Below, piece after piece: positions 18,438-27,250 of a DNA stretch of 64,000 nt (position 1 is its first letter; each line of letters opens with the position of its first letter). Where the stretch lies: positions 1-64,000 of the forward strand of contig NZ_JANUGQ010000010.1 of NCBI RefSeq assembly GCF_024756275.1, written 5' to 3'. Source of the stretch: Streptomyces pyxinae. Its GTDB lineage: Bacteria > Actinomycetota > Actinomycetes > Streptomycetales > Streptomycetaceae. The translations under genes were made by a program, and so were the position numbers. The notes below the pieces were generated by a model that was given only the letters and a program-made list of their open reading frames with translations, was not told where the DNA came from and made no database searches.

Positions 18438-19333
18438 GCCTGGCCCCGCGGGCCGTGCTCGTACACCGCAGGACCGAGTACGAGGAACTCCTCGCCCGGC
18501 ACGGAACACACGGGCAGGCCGCGTTCTTCCTCTCCACCCGGGGCCGCACGATCGACGAGGTGGTCCGCCGCCACGACCGCAACCGGCGGGCGCTGCGGGA
18601 CGTGGCGGCGGCGGTGCCGCTCACCTGGCGCAGCTCCCGGGTGGAGCGGGCGGACCTGGACCGCTTTCTGTTCGCCCCGCAGGACGTCGTGGTCGTGGTC
18701 GGCCAGGACGGGCTGGTCGCCAACACCGCCAAGTACCTCTCCGGGCAGCCGGTGGTGGGCGTCGACACCGACCCCGGGCGCAACCCGGGCGTACTGGTCC
18801 GCCATCGTCCGGCCGACACGGCCGCCCTGCTGCGCGCCGCGACCGCCGCCGGGGGCCGGGCGGAGGAACTGACCATGGTCCAGGCCGTCGCCGACGACAG
18901 CCAGCGCCTCCTCGCGCTGAACGAGATCTATCTGGGCCCGCCCGGTCACCAGACGGCCCGCTATCGTCTGGACGCCGACGGCGGGAGCGGCCCGGGCGAG
19001 GCCCAGGCCTCCTCCGGAATACTGGTCGGCACCGGCACCGGCGCCACCGGCTGGCTCCGCTCCCTGTGGCTGGAGCGCCACAGCACCACTCCGCTGCCCG
19101 CGCCGTGCGACCCACGCCTCCTGTGGTTCGTCCGCGAGGCCTGGCCCTCTCCCGCGACCGGCACATCGAGGACCGCCGGCGGACTGGAACGGGGGCAGGA
19201 GCTGCGGCTGACCGTCGAGTCGGACCGGATCGTGGCCTTCGGGGACGGGATGGAGGCCGACGCCCTGGAGCTGACCTGGGGGCAGAGCGTACGCCTGGGC
19301 ATCGCGGCCACCTCACTGCGCCTGGTGACCTGA
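18434..19333 (+). CDS. NAD(+) kinase-like protein
   Basis: A 299-residue protein related to ATP-NAD kinases. The usual GGDGT motif appears as the variant GQDGLVANTAKYL with the Asp retained, and the second conserved region is SGILVGTGTGATGW. It begins with about 70 extra residues (YEELLARHGTHGQAAF). The variant motif means catalytic NAD kinase activity should not be assumed; diacylglycerol-kinase-like or regulatory roles are possible. It starts at GTG 18434, overlapping the SPFH stop by four bases, which implies translational coupling. The gap to the aldehyde dehydrogenase is about 150 bases with its own regulatory repeats. Confidence 0.85.
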   Translation: MSLAPRAVLVHRRTEYEELLARHGTHGQAAFFLSTRGRTIDEVVRRHDRNRRALRDVAAAVPLTWRSSRVERADLDRFLFAPQDVVVVVGQDGLVANTAKYLSGQPVVGVDTDPGRNPGVLVRHRPADTAALLRAATAAGGRAEELTMVQAVADDSQRLLALNEIYLGPPGHQTARYRLDADGGSGPGEAQASSGILVGTGTGATGWLRSLWLERHSTTPLPAPCDPRLLWFVREAWPSPATGTSRTAGGLERGQELRLTVESDRIVAFGDGMEADALELTWGQSVRLGIAATSLRLVT

Positions 19334-19387
19334 CCACCACCCGGCCGGCCCCGGCGCCGCATCGCGACGACACCCCGGTGGGGCGGA

Positions 19388-19414
19388 ATATCCGGACGGA
19401 TATAGTTGCTATAT
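19388..19414 (+). promoter_or_regulatory. Overlapping inverted repeats upstream of aldehyde dehydrogenase
   Basis: ATATCC-N4-GGATAT (19388-19403) overlaps ATATAG-TTG-CTATAT (19400-19414). Both are perfect 6-bp dyads in a short AT-rich island within very GC-rich DNA. TATAGT at 19401-19406 could be the -10 element. A dimeric regulator probably binds here, but none is encoded next to it. Confidence 0.6.
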
Positions 19415-19482
19415 GCACCGAACGGGTCTCGATCCGCCGGCCGGAAGACCGTGAGGCCCGCCCCTTCCCTGGAGCAGACACC

Positions 19483-20796
19483 ATGACGAACCACCCCTCC
19501 CCCGCCGATGTCGTCGCCCGGCTGCGTGCCGTTTTCGGTACCGGGCGCACCAGGACGGTGTCCTGGCGCACCGGGCAGCTGGAAGCCCTGCGCGGCATGC
19601 TGACCGAGCGCGGGGACGACCTGGCCGCCGCCCTGCGCGCCGATCTCGGCAAGGGCCGGGCGGAGGCGTACCGCACCGAGATCGACTTCACCATCCGGGA
19701 GATCGACCACACCCTGGAGCACCTGGACGAGTGGCTGCGGCCGCGGCCGGCGGCCGTGCCGGAGCGGCTGGGCGGCTCCGTCGCCCACACCGTGCTGGAC
19801 CCGCTCGGTGTGGTCCTGGTGATCGCCCCGTGGAATTACCCGGTGCAGCTGCTGCTGGCCCCGGTGGTGGGCGCGCTGGCGGCCGGCAACTGCGTGGTGG
19901 CCAAGCCCAGCGAACTGGCGCCGGCCACCTCACGCGCCCTCGCGGACCTGCTGCCGCGCTACCTCGACGCCGACGCGGTGGCCGTGGTGGAGGGCGCGGT
20001 GCCCGAGACCACCGCCCTGCTGGAGCAGCGCTTCGACCACATCTTCTACACCGGCAACGGCACGGTCGGCCGGATCGTGATGCGGGCCGCCGCCGAGCAC
20101 CTCACGCCGGTGACCCTGGAGCTGGGCGGCAAGTCACCCGCGTTCGTGGACCGGGACACCGACCTGGCGGTGGTGGCGGCCCGGCTGGCCGCGACGAAGT
20201 TCATGAACGCCGGCCAGACCTGCGTCGCCCCCGACTACGTCCTGACCGACCCCGAGACGGCCCGCGCGCTGGAGAAGGAACTGGCATCGGCGGTGCGCGA
20301 GTTGTACGGGGAGGACCCGGCGGCCTGCCCGGAGTACGGGCGGATCGTCAATGAGCGGCACTTCGACCGGCTGGCGGGACTGCTCGGCTCGGGCCGCACG
20401 GTCACCGGTGGCACGCACCAGCGGGACACGCGCTACATCGCCCCGACCGTGCTGGCCGGGGTGGCGGCGGACTCGCCCGTGATGCGGGAGGAGATCTTCG
20501 GGCCGATCCTGCCCCTGGTCGAGGTGGCGGACCTCGACGCGGCCATCGCCTTCATCCGCGAGCGCGACAAGCCGCTGGCCCTGTACGCCTTCACCGAGTC
20601 GGACACCACGCGTCAGCGCCTGACCGCCGAGACGTCCTCGGGCGGTCTCACCTTCGGCCTGCCCGTGGCGCATCTGACCGTTCCCGACCTCCCGTTCGGC
20701 GGTGTCGGGGAGAGCGGCATGGGCCGTTACCACGGCCACTACTCGCTGGAGACCTTCAGCCACCGCAAGGCGGTGCTGGACACCCCGATGGCCTGA
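19483..20796 (+). CDS. Aldehyde dehydrogenase family protein
   Basis: A 437-residue NAD(P)-dependent aldehyde dehydrogenase of the short, class-3-like type. Active-site residues are Asn118 (PWNYP), Glu213 (LELGGKSP) and Cys247 (GQTCVAPDY). It lacks about 50 N-terminal residues of classical ALDHs, which is normal for the class 3 / coniferyl aldehyde dehydrogenase group acting on fatty or aromatic aldehydes. ATG 19483 follows GGAG; the frame is open far upstream but that part is opposite or out of phase with the preceding genes. Overlapping inverted repeats about 70-95 bases upstream suggest specific control, and a strong hairpin follows. Confidence 0.95.
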   Translation: MTNHPSPADVVARLRAVFGTGRTRTVSWRTGQLEALRGMLTERGDDLAAALRADLGKGRAEAYRTEIDFTIREIDHTLEHLDEWLRPRPAAVPERLGGSVAHTVLDPLGVVLVIAPWNYPVQLLLAPVVGALAAGNCVVAKPSELAPATSRALADLLPRYLDADAVAVVEGAVPETTALLEQRFDHIFYTGNGTVGRIVMRAAAEHLTPVTLELGGKSPAFVDRDTDLAVVAARLAATKFMNAGQTCVAPDYVLTDPETARALEKELASAVRELYGEDPAACPEYGRIVNERHFDRLAGLLGSGRTVTGGTHQRDTRYIAPTVLAGVAADSPVMREEIFGPILPLVEVADLDAAIAFIRERDKPLALYAFTESDTTRQRLTAETSSGGLTFGLPVAHLTVPDLPFGGVGESGMGRYHGHYSLETFSHRKAVLDTPMA

Positions 20797-20817
20797 GGCA
20801 CCCCCGCCGTGGCCATC

Positions 20818-20859
20818 ACCGCCCCCGCCCCCGCGCGTTTGCGCCGGGGCGGGGGCGGT
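20818..20859 (+). terminator. Hairpin terminator after aldehyde dehydrogenase
   Basis: A perfect 14-bp stem (ACCGCCCCCGCCCC at 20818-20831 with GGGGCGGGGGCGGT at 20846-20859). The 14-base loop holds a further GCGC/GCGC mini-stem. Confidence 0.85.
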
Positions 20860-20970
20860 GTGCGACAGTGGTGCGCCCGGCAGGCGCGGCCCTGCCCCAC
20901 CCTTGTCCTACCGTCCGCGCCCCGGACGTACCGTCCGCGCCCGCGCGTGTGACCGGTCGTCACCTTGCTT

Positions 20971-21084
20971 CCGCCCGTCCTTCCCCTCTCAGAGCCCGCC
21001 CGTCCCGTCCTTCCCCTCTCAGAGCCCGCCCGTCCCTTCCTTCCCCTCTCAGAGCCCGCCCGTCCCTTCCTTCCCCTCTCAGAG
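20971..21084 (+). repeat. 30-bp tandem repeat, about 3.8 copies
   Basis: The block TTCCCCTCTCAGAG plus CCCGCCCGTCCC recurs with a 30-base period at 20981, 21011, 21041 and 21071, preceded by a partial unit at 20971. Copies differ by one base (GTCC or TTCC). The array ends 5 bases before the GNAT start codon, so it forms the whole proximal leader. All plus-strand frames remain open through it because 30 is a multiple of three. Confidence 0.9.
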
Positions 21085-21088
21085 AGTG

Positions 21089-21856
21089 ATGCAGGCAACG
21101 ACGCTCCTTCCCCCGACCGCCGGCCTCTTCGACCAGGGCCTGGAGTCGCGCACCGGCTCCGCCCTGCTGCGCTTCGGTGCCGCGCGGCACCGCCCGGCCG
21201 ACCGGTACAGCTGGTCCGCCGACGGTGCCGCCGCCTGGCTCGACGGCGCGCGCGGTCATCTGTGGAGCGTCGGCGCTCCGCACGCCGCCGCCGGACTCGT
21301 GCTGCGCGCCGCGCACGGACTGCCCGGCACCGTACGGGAGTTCACCGGCCCCGGTGGCACCGACTCCCTGGTCGCCAGGCATCTGCCGGTGACCGACGCC
21401 GTCGAGTGGGTCTTCCGCTGGACCCTGGAGGAGCCGGCCGTCCAGCGGGGCGAGGAGCGGGTGACCGCGCTCGACGGGTCCCACCACGAGGAGCTCCGCG
21501 CCTTTCTCGGGAGGCACAGCCCGGCCCACTCGACCGGCCCCGGTTCCCATGACGTCAGCCTCTGGGCCGGGATCCGCGACGGCGCCGACGGACGGCTGGT
21601 GGCCTGCGGCGCCCTGAGCAGCCTGCGGGACAGCGGCGCTCCGCTGATGGCGTCCGTCGCCACCGACGCCGCGCTGCGCGGCCAGGGACTGGGCGCCGCG
21701 CTGACCGCCTGGCTGACCCGTACCGCCGTACGCCGGTACGGCTTCTGCACGCTGTGGCAGCTCACTCACAACGCCCCGGCCGAACGCCTCTACACCCGCC
21801 TCGGGTACCGCAACGAGGACCCCTGCGTGGCCGCCCGTATCGCCGTCGTGTCCTGA
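21089..21856 (+). CDS. GNAT family N-acetyltransferase
   Basis: A 255-residue protein whose C-terminal half is a GNAT domain. The acetyl-CoA binding motif A is seen as SVATDAALRGQGLGAALTAW with the R-G-Q-G-L-G signature, followed by NAPAERLYTRLGYR. The N-terminal 110 residues resemble a degenerate second GNAT-like fold. The acceptor substrate is unknown. ATG 21089 lies immediately after the 30-bp repeat array, with AGAGAG as the only ribosome-binding-like element; GTG 21086 is an alternative start. The frame is also open through the repeats, so a longer product with a Pro/Ser repeat N-terminus cannot be ruled out. Confidence 0.85.
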   Translation: MQATTLLPPTAGLFDQGLESRTGSALLRFGAARHRPADRYSWSADGAAAWLDGARGHLWSVGAPHAAAGLVLRAAHGLPGTVREFTGPGGTDSLVARHLPVTDAVEWVFRWTLEEPAVQRGEERVTALDGSHHEELRAFLGRHSPAHSTGPGSHDVSLWAGIRDGADGRLVACGALSSLRDSGAPLMASVATDAALRGQGLGAALTAWLTRTAVRRYGFCTLWQLTHNAPAERLYTRLGYRNEDPCVAARIAVVS

Positions 21857-22036
21857 GTCGCGCCCGCCGGGAGGGGCGCCGGGCGCGGGAGTGGTCCCCG
21901 GGGGAGCGGGGTGGTGGGTCCGGGTTGGTAGATTCTCATGATCATCCGTGGGTGTCCGCAGGGACGCCTGCGGATTTCGTGAGGTCTTCGGCCTCCGACT
22001 TCCGACCACCGACCCCGACCGACAAGGACAGGGACC

Positions 22037-23713
22037 ATGACTTCTCCCCGGTTCGGCCGTTTACGCCGTCTCGCGACCGCCGCTGCGCTGTGCGCGCTGA
22101 TCGGCCCGGCGCTGCCCGCCGCTCCGGCGGCGGCTCTGCCCCCGGCGCCGCCGGTCCAGGCCCCGGTGCCGGAACCGGCGCCGCATCTGGACGCCGTCGA
22201 GAGCGTCCTGCGGGACGTCTCCCCGGGTCTGGAGGGTCAGGTCTGGGAGCGCACCGGCGGCAACGCGCTGGACACCGGTGGCGGGGGCGCGTCCGACTGG
22301 CTGTTGCAGACACCGGGGTGCTGGGGGGACGCCGGCTGCGCCGACCGCCCCGGCAGCCGGCAGCTGCTGGCCAGGATGACCGAGAACATCTCCCGCGCCA
22401 CCACCAGCGTCGACATATCCACGCTGGCGCCCTTCCCGGACGGGGCGTTCCAGGACGCGATCGTCGCGGGGCTGAAGCAGTCGGTCGCCGCGGGCCACAG
22501 ACTCTCGGTGCGCGTCCTGGCGGGGGCCGCGCCGATCTACCACCTGAACGTGCTGCCCTCGGCCTACCGCGACCAGCTGCGGGCCGGGCTCGGTGAGGCC
22601 GCCGGCAGTGTGACACTGAATGTCGCGACGATGACGACCTCGAAGACCGGTCTGTCCTGGAACCACTCCAAACTCCTCGTGGTGGACGGCCAGTCGGTGA
22701 TCACCGGCGGCATCAACGGCTGGAAGAACGACTACCTCACCACCACCCACCCCGTCTCCGACGCCGACCTGGCGCTGAGCGGCCCCGCGGCCCGCTCGGC
22801 GAGCCGCTATCTCGACCGGCTGTGGTCCTGGACCTGCGAACGCGCCCACCGCGTCACCGAAGTCTGGTTCGCCGCCTCCCCCGGCGCCGGCTGCCTGGCC
22901 TCGCTGGAGAAGGCCCTCCCCCCGCTCGCCGCGACCGGGAACGTTCCCGTGATCGCCGTGGGCGGACTGGGAGTCGGGGTGCAGAGCGCCGACCCCTCCT
23001 CGTCGTACCGGCCGGCCCTGTCCACGACGGCCCCCGCGTCCGACACCACCTGTCTGGTCGGGCTGCACGACCACACCAACACCGACCGCGACTACGACAC
23101 CGTCAACCCCGAGGAGAGCGCCCTCCGGGCACTCGTCGGCAGCGCGCGGAGTCACATCGAGATCTCCCAGCAGGATCTCCACGCCACCTGTCCCCCACTG
23201 CCGCGCTACGACGTCCGCCTGTACGACACACTCGCGGCCAGGATGGCGGCCGGGGTGAAGGTGCGCATCGTGGTCAGCGACCCCGCCAACCGCGGGGCGA
23301 TCGGCAGCGGCGGCTACTCGCAGATCACCTCCCTCAAGGAGATCAGCGACGCCCTGCGCAACCGCCTGGCCCTCACCACCAAGAGTGTGCCGCGGGCCGA
23401 AGCGGTGATGTGCGCCACCCTGCAACTCGCCACCGCCCGGCACTCCGGCAGTGCCACCTGGGCCGACGGCCACCCCTACGCCCAGCACCACAAACTCGTC
23501 TCCGTGGACGGGTCGGCCTTCTACCTCGGGTCGAAGAACCTCTACCCGTCCTGGCTGCAGGACTACGGCTACATCGTGGAGAGCCCGGCGGCGGCGGCCC
23601 AGCTCGCGGACGCGCTGCTCGCCCCGCAGTGGGCCCACTCCCGCGCGACGGCCACCTACGACCACACCCGGGCGGCCTGCCCGCTCCCGGGCGGAGCCCC
23701 GGGAGGAGTGTGA
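22037..23713 (+). CDS. Secreted phospholipase D
   Basis: A 558-residue exported protein of the streptomycete phospholipase D type. An Arg-rich N-region and a hydrophobic stretch ending around residue 34 form a Sec signal peptide. Two HKD catalytic motifs are intact: His210-x-Lys212-x4-Asp217 (HSKLLVVDG) and His484-x-Lys486-x4-Asp491 (HHKLVSVDG). Each motif is followed by the usual glycine-asparagine region (TGGINGW and GSKNLYPSW). It should hydrolyse or transphosphatidylate phospholipids outside the cell. The ribosome-binding site is AAGGACAGGG. A strong bidirectional hairpin separates it from the convergent amidotransferase gene. Confidence 0.95.
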   Translation: MTSPRFGRLRRLATAAALCALIGPALPAAPAAALPPAPPVQAPVPEPAPHLDAVESVLRDVSPGLEGQVWERTGGNALDTGGGGASDWLLQTPGCWGDAGCADRPGSRQLLARMTENISRATTSVDISTLAPFPDGAFQDAIVAGLKQSVAAGHRLSVRVLAGAAPIYHLNVLPSAYRDQLRAGLGEAAGSVTLNVATMTTSKTGLSWNHSKLLVVDGQSVITGGINGWKNDYLTTTHPVSDADLALSGPAARSASRYLDRLWSWTCERAHRVTEVWFAASPGAGCLASLEKALPPLAATGNVPVIAVGGLGVGVQSADPSSSYRPALSTTAPASDTTCLVGLHDHTNTDRDYDTVNPEESALRALVGSARSHIEISQQDLHATCPPLPRYDVRLYDTLAARMAAGVKVRIVVSDPANRGAIGSGGYSQITSLKEISDALRNRLALTTKSVPRAEAVMCATLQLATARHSGSATWADGHPYAQHHKLVSVDGSAFYLGSKNLYPSWLQDYGYIVESPAAAAQLADALLAPQWAHSRATATYDHTRAACPLPGGAPGGV

Positions 23714-23731
23714 GCGGACCGGCCACCTGAG

Positions 23732-23772
23732 CCGGCCGGGGGCGGGGCGGACTCTTCCCCGCCCCCGGCCGG
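23732..23772. terminator. Bidirectional terminator, 16-bp perfect stem
   Basis: CCGGCCGGGGGCGGGG (23732-23747) pairs perfectly with CCCCGCCCCCGGCCGG (23757-23772) across a 9-base loop. It lies between two convergent stops and should serve both genes. Confidence 0.9.
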
Positions 23773-23775
23773 CGG

Positions 23776-25635
23776 TCAGGAGAGGTCCAGCCGTACGCGG
23801 TAGTCCGTGAGCCAGGTGTTGAGGTCCAGGACGAGTTCGGCGGCGTAGCGCATGTCCTTGGCATCGGTCCCGGGCGCGAGGGCCCGGCGGACGGCGGCCC
23901 GGTCCAGCACGGTGTGCACGGGCGCCGCGCGGTCGTGGGCGAGCTCGGTGAGAGCGGTGCGCAGGGCACGGGTGTACCGGGGGTCCCGGACGGTGGGATA
24001 GGGGTTCTTGGGGCGCCGGAGGACGGCCTCGGGCAGCAGGTCGGCCACGGCGGCGCGCAGCAGGCTCTTCTCCCGCCCGTCGGAGGTCTTCATGCTCCAG
24101 GGGGCGCCGAAGACGTACTGGACGAGTTCGTGGTCGCAAAAGGGGACGCGCACTTCGAGGCCGGTGGCCATGCTCATGCGGTCCTTGCGGTCGAGCAGCA
24201 GTGGGAGGAAGCGCGTCAGGTGCAGATGGCCGACCTCCCGCATGCGGTGTTCCAGGGCGTCGGTCCGGCCCGGGTGCGCCACCCCGGCCAGCGCCTGCCG
24301 GTAGCGGTCGCGCCGGTAGGCCGGCAGGTCGAGCGCGCCGACCAGGGCGGGATCCAGCAGACGGGTGGAGAGGGGCGCGTCACCGAGGCCCGCCTGTGTG
24401 TAGACGTCCATGGCCGCGAGCCAGGGAAAGGTGTCGGCCCGGGCGGTCCGCGGGTCGTGGAACCAGAAGTAGCCGCCGAAGAGTTCGTCGGCGCCCTCGC
24501 CGGACAGGGCCACGGTGGCGTGGGCGCGTACGGCCCGGAAGAGCAGCAGCGCGGAGATGTCGAAGTCCCCGAGGCCGGAGGGCAGATCACGGGCGTGCAG
24601 CGCGGCACGGCGGTTGGCCTGGTTCATCAGGCCGGGAGTGGCCAGGGCGATGTCGGTGTGGTCGGTGCCCACATGACCGGCCAGGGCCCGGGCGTAGGGG
24701 CGGTCGGACTCGACATGCATCAGGTCGGGGGTGAAGTCCCGCTCGTGGTGGTCGAAGGCGACGGAGAAGGAACGCAGCCGCGCACGGCCCGGCCGGCGGG
24801 CGGCCAGGGCGGTGATGGCGCTGGAGTCCAGGCCGCCCGAGAGCAGGGAGCAGAGTGGCACGTCCGCGACGGTCTGGCGGGCCAGGACGGTTTCCAGCAT
24901 GCCGCGCACCGTGGAGACGGTGGTCTTCAGGTCGTCGGTGTGCTCATGGGCCCGCAGCTGCCAGTAGCGGCTCTCGCTGATGCCCTGGCGGCCGGCCGTG
25001 AGGACGTGGCCGGGACGGACTTCGCGCATTCCGCTGTAGACGGCGTGGCCGGGGGTCCCGGTCAGGGACAGCAGTTCCCGCAGTCCGTCGGTGCCCACCG
25101 CCGCGTCGACGGCCGGGTGGGCGAGCAGCGCCTTGGGTTCGGAGGCGAAGAGCACGCCGGTACCGGTCGGGTGGTAGTAGAGGGGTTTGACGCCCAGGCG
25201 GTCGCGCACCAGCAGCAGTCGCTCGCTGCGCGCGTCCCACACCGCCAGGGCGTACATGCCGTTGAGGCGGGTGGCGAAGGCCGGCCCCCATTCGAGGTAG
25301 GCGCGCAGAACGACCTCGGTGTCGCCGGCGCTTTCGAACCGGTGGCCGCGGCCCTGGAGTTCGTACCGCAGTTCGCGGTAGTTGTAGACCTCTCCGCTGT
25401 GGACCAGGACGGCCAGGGTGCGGCCGTTCTCGGTGGCGCTCTTCGGCTGGCCGCCGCCCGGCGGGTCGATGACGACCAGGCGCCGGTGGCCCAGCGCGGC
25501 GTGCGGGCCGGTCCACAGGCCCTCGGCGTCCGGGCCGCGGCCGGCCAGGGTGGCGGTCATGGTGGTCAGGGCCGCGCGCGCCGCCGGGGTGGTCAGGTCC
25601 TGCTCGTGGTCGACCCATCCGGTGATTCCACACAT
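23776..25635 (-). CDS. asnB: Asparagine-synthetase-type glutamine amidotransferase
   Basis: A 619-residue AsnB-family enzyme. Cys2 (MCGI) is the glutaminase nucleophile; the N-terminal domain also shows GHRRLVVID and SGEVYNYREL. The synthetase domain has the ATP pyrophosphatase loop SGGLDSS at 266-272 and a GEGADELFGGY motif. Such enzymes adenylate a carboxylate and transfer ammonia from glutamine; besides asparagine they make carboxamides in natural products (for example malonamoyl starters in tetracyclines and glutarimides). It lies 113 bases downstream of the ketosynthase in the same direction and next to an ACP, so amidation of an ACP- or CoA-bound acid is likely; plain asparagine synthesis is the alternative. 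RBS is AAGGAG; the frame's upstream extension is rejected. Confidence 0.93.
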   Translation of the reverse strand: MCGITGWVDHEQDLTTPAARAALTTMTATLAGRGPDAEGLWTGPHAALGHRRLVVIDPPGGGQPKSATENGRTLAVLVHSGEVYNYRELRYELQGRGHRFESAGDTEVVLRAYLEWGPAFATRLNGMYALAVWDARSERLLLVRDRLGVKPLYYHPTGTGVLFASEPKALLAHPAVDAAVGTDGLRELLSLTGTPGHAVYSGMREVRPGHVLTAGRQGISESRYWQLRAHEHTDDLKTTVSTVRGMLETVLARQTVADVPLCSLLSGGLDSSAITALAARRPGRARLRSFSVAFDHHERDFTPDLMHVESDRPYARALAGHVGTDHTDIALATPGLMNQANRRAALHARDLPSGLGDFDISALLLFRAVRAHATVALSGEGADELFGGYFWFHDPRTARADTFPWLAAMDVYTQAGLGDAPLSTRLLDPALVGALDLPAYRRDRYRQALAGVAHPGRTDALEHRMREVGHLHLTRFLPLLLDRKDRMSMATGLEVRVPFCDHELVQYVFGAPWSMKTSDGREKSLLRAAVADLLPEAVLRRPKNPYPTVRDPRYTRALRTALTELAHDRAAPVHTVLDRAAVRRALAPGTDAKDMRYAAELVLDLNTWLTDYRVRLDLS

Positions 25636-25748
25636 GGCGTGCTCCTTGGCTGGGCTGGGCGGGCGGCCGGCGGCCGGACCGGAGCCCGGTACGGGGCCGA
25701 CGGCCGGCGGCAAGTACGGTTCGCGGGGCCGGCGGCCGGGCGCGTGGA

Positions 25749-26966
25749 TCAGGCCCGGGTGAGGACGAGTGCGGCGTTCTGGCCGCCGAAACCGAAGGAG
25801 TTGCTCAGGACCGCCCGCACGGTCCGCCTCCGGGGTGTGCCGGCGACGACATCGAGGTCGATGCGCGGATCGAGGCGCGTGAAGTTGGCGACGGGCGGCA
25901 GCAGTTGGTGCTGGAGAGTCAGCACGGCGCAGGCCGCCTCGATGGCTCCGGCGGCACCGATCCCGTGTCCCAGGGACCCCTTGTTGGCGGTGACCGGTGG
26001 CGGCTCGGCGAAGATCCGGCACAGGGCCCGGGCCTCGTACAGGTCGTTGAGCTCGGTGGAGGAACCGTGCGCGTTGACGTGGTCGATGTCGCAGGGGCGC
26101 AGGCCGGCTTCGGCCAGGGCGGCGCCGATCGCGGCGGAGGCGCCGCCGCCCCGGGGGTCGGGGGTGGTGGGGTGGTGGGCGTCGGCGGAGGCGCCGTAGC
26201 CGGACAGCCAGGCCCGTACGGCGGCCCGGCGGCCCCGGGCGTGTTCGGCGCTCTCCAGGACCAGCACCGCCGCCCCCTCTCCCAGCACGAACCCGTCGCG
26301 GTCCGCGTCGAAGGGACGGGAGGCTCCCGAGGGACCGTGGCGGCCTCGGGAGAGGACGGACATCCGGGCGAAACACACGGCGGCCATCTGTGACGCGCGG
26401 GGTGATTCGGCCCCGCCGGCCAGGACCACGTCGCAGCGGCCGCTGGCCAGCAGGTCCTTGGCGACACCCAGGGCCGTGGCACCGGAGGCGCAGGCGGTGG
26501 AGACGGACAGGTTGGGGCCGGTGACACCCAGGTCGAGAGCGATCTCACCGGCTGCCATGTTGGGGATGGAGCGCGGGAGAGCGAGCGGGGACACGGCACG
26601 CAGCCTGCCGTGCAGAAGCTTCTCCGCCTCACCGGGCCAGTGCTCCATGCCGGCGGTGCCGACGCCCATGACGACACCGACGCGCGGGGCGTCCCACCCG
26701 CCGGGGGCCAGTCCGGAGTCGGTGACCGCCATGCGGGCCGCCGCCACCGCCAGTTGGATGAACCGGTTGGTGCGCCACGCGATGTTCCTGAGGCCCGCCG
26801 GGTCGAAGTCCGGTACCCGGCAGGAGAAGTCGACGGGCATCCCGGCCAGGGCGGGGTCGTGGGCCGCGGTCGACTCGGCCCGGCACAGACACTCCCACAG
26901 GGCCCGGGCGCCGGTACCGGCCGGGGTCAGCAGCCCCATCCCGGTCACCGCCGCGGCCCGGCTCAC
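25749..26966 (-). CDS. Beta-ketoacyl-ACP synthase (FabF/type II KS-like)
   Basis: A 405-residue condensing enzyme with all catalytic residues: Cys159 (STACASG), His300 (NAHGSST), Lys329 (ANKGSLGH) and His334. It should perform decarboxylative Claisen condensation of malonyl-ACP onto an acyl thioester. It is a single KS with no chain-length-factor partner, unlike minimal type II PKSs. GTG 26966 overlaps the stop of the ACP gene by four bases (GTGA), so KS and ACP are translationally coupled and probably partners. With the amidotransferase, P450 and thioesterase around it, a small specialised acyl pathway is inferred; housekeeping FabF genes usually sit among other fab genes. Confidence 0.93.
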   Translation of the reverse strand: MSRAAAVTGMGLLTPAGTGARALWECLCRAESTAAHDPALAGMPVDFSCRVPDFDPAGLRNIAWRTNRFIQLAVAAARMAVTDSGLAPGGWDAPRVGVVMGVGTAGMEHWPGEAEKLLHGRLRAVSPLALPRSIPNMAAGEIALDLGVTGPNLSVSTACASGATALGVAKDLLASGRCDVVLAGGAESPRASQMAAVCFARMSVLSRGRHGPSGASRPFDADRDGFVLGEGAAVLVLESAEHARGRRAAVRAWLSGYGASADAHHPTTPDPRGGGASAAIGAALAEAGLRPCDIDHVNAHGSSTELNDLYEARALCRIFAEPPPVTANKGSLGHGIGAAGAIEAACAVLTLQHQLLPPVANFTRLDPRIDLDVVAGTPRRRTVRAVLSNSFGFGGQNAALVLTRA

Positions 26967-27250
26967 GAGTGCGCTCCTTCGCCGGACGGGCCGGACTTCC
27001 CCACCGGCGACTGGGCCCGTTCGAGGACCGCGCAGATGTCGGCGAGAGTGGAGGAGGTGCCGAGCTCCGCCTCGGCGGCCTCCGGCAGTTCGACACCCCG
27101 CTCGTCCTCGTAGCGGGTCACCAGCTCCAGCAGCGCCAGGGAGTCCAGTCCCAGCGCTTCGATGGTCGTGTCGGGGGTGGCGGCTCCGGGCTCGACGTCG
27201 AAGACCCGCTCCAACTCGCTCACCAGGTGCGGGAAGAGGTTACTGGTCAT
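26963..27250 (-). CDS. Acyl carrier protein
   Basis: A 95-residue ACP with the phosphopantetheine attachment Ser37 in GLDSLALLEL. The acidic four-helix pattern is complete, with about 12 extra residues at the C-terminus. ATG 27250 follows GAGGAG. The gene overlaps the P450 stop by 11 bases upstream and the KS start by four bases downstream, so the three form a tight operon. It would carry the intermediates for the KS and perhaps for the P450 and amidotransferase. Confidence 0.93.
   Translation of the reverse strand: MTSNLFPHLVSELERVFDVEPGAATPDTTIEALGLDSLALLELVTRYEDERGVELPEAAEAELGTSSTLADICAVLERAQSPVGKSGPSGEGAHS

Noticed and set aside
14937..18509. A 1190-codon minus-strand open frame
   Set aside because: It lies antisense to the DHA2 transporter and the SPFH gene, both with clear family motifs. 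Only the out-of-phase MFS remnant at 16970-17245 is credible on this strand.
23776..26376. A longer amidotransferase starting upstream of 25635
   Set aside because: The family requires Cys2 right after the initiator Met (MCGI); ATG 25635 has AAGGAG, and the upstream part is antisense-like to the ketosynthase.
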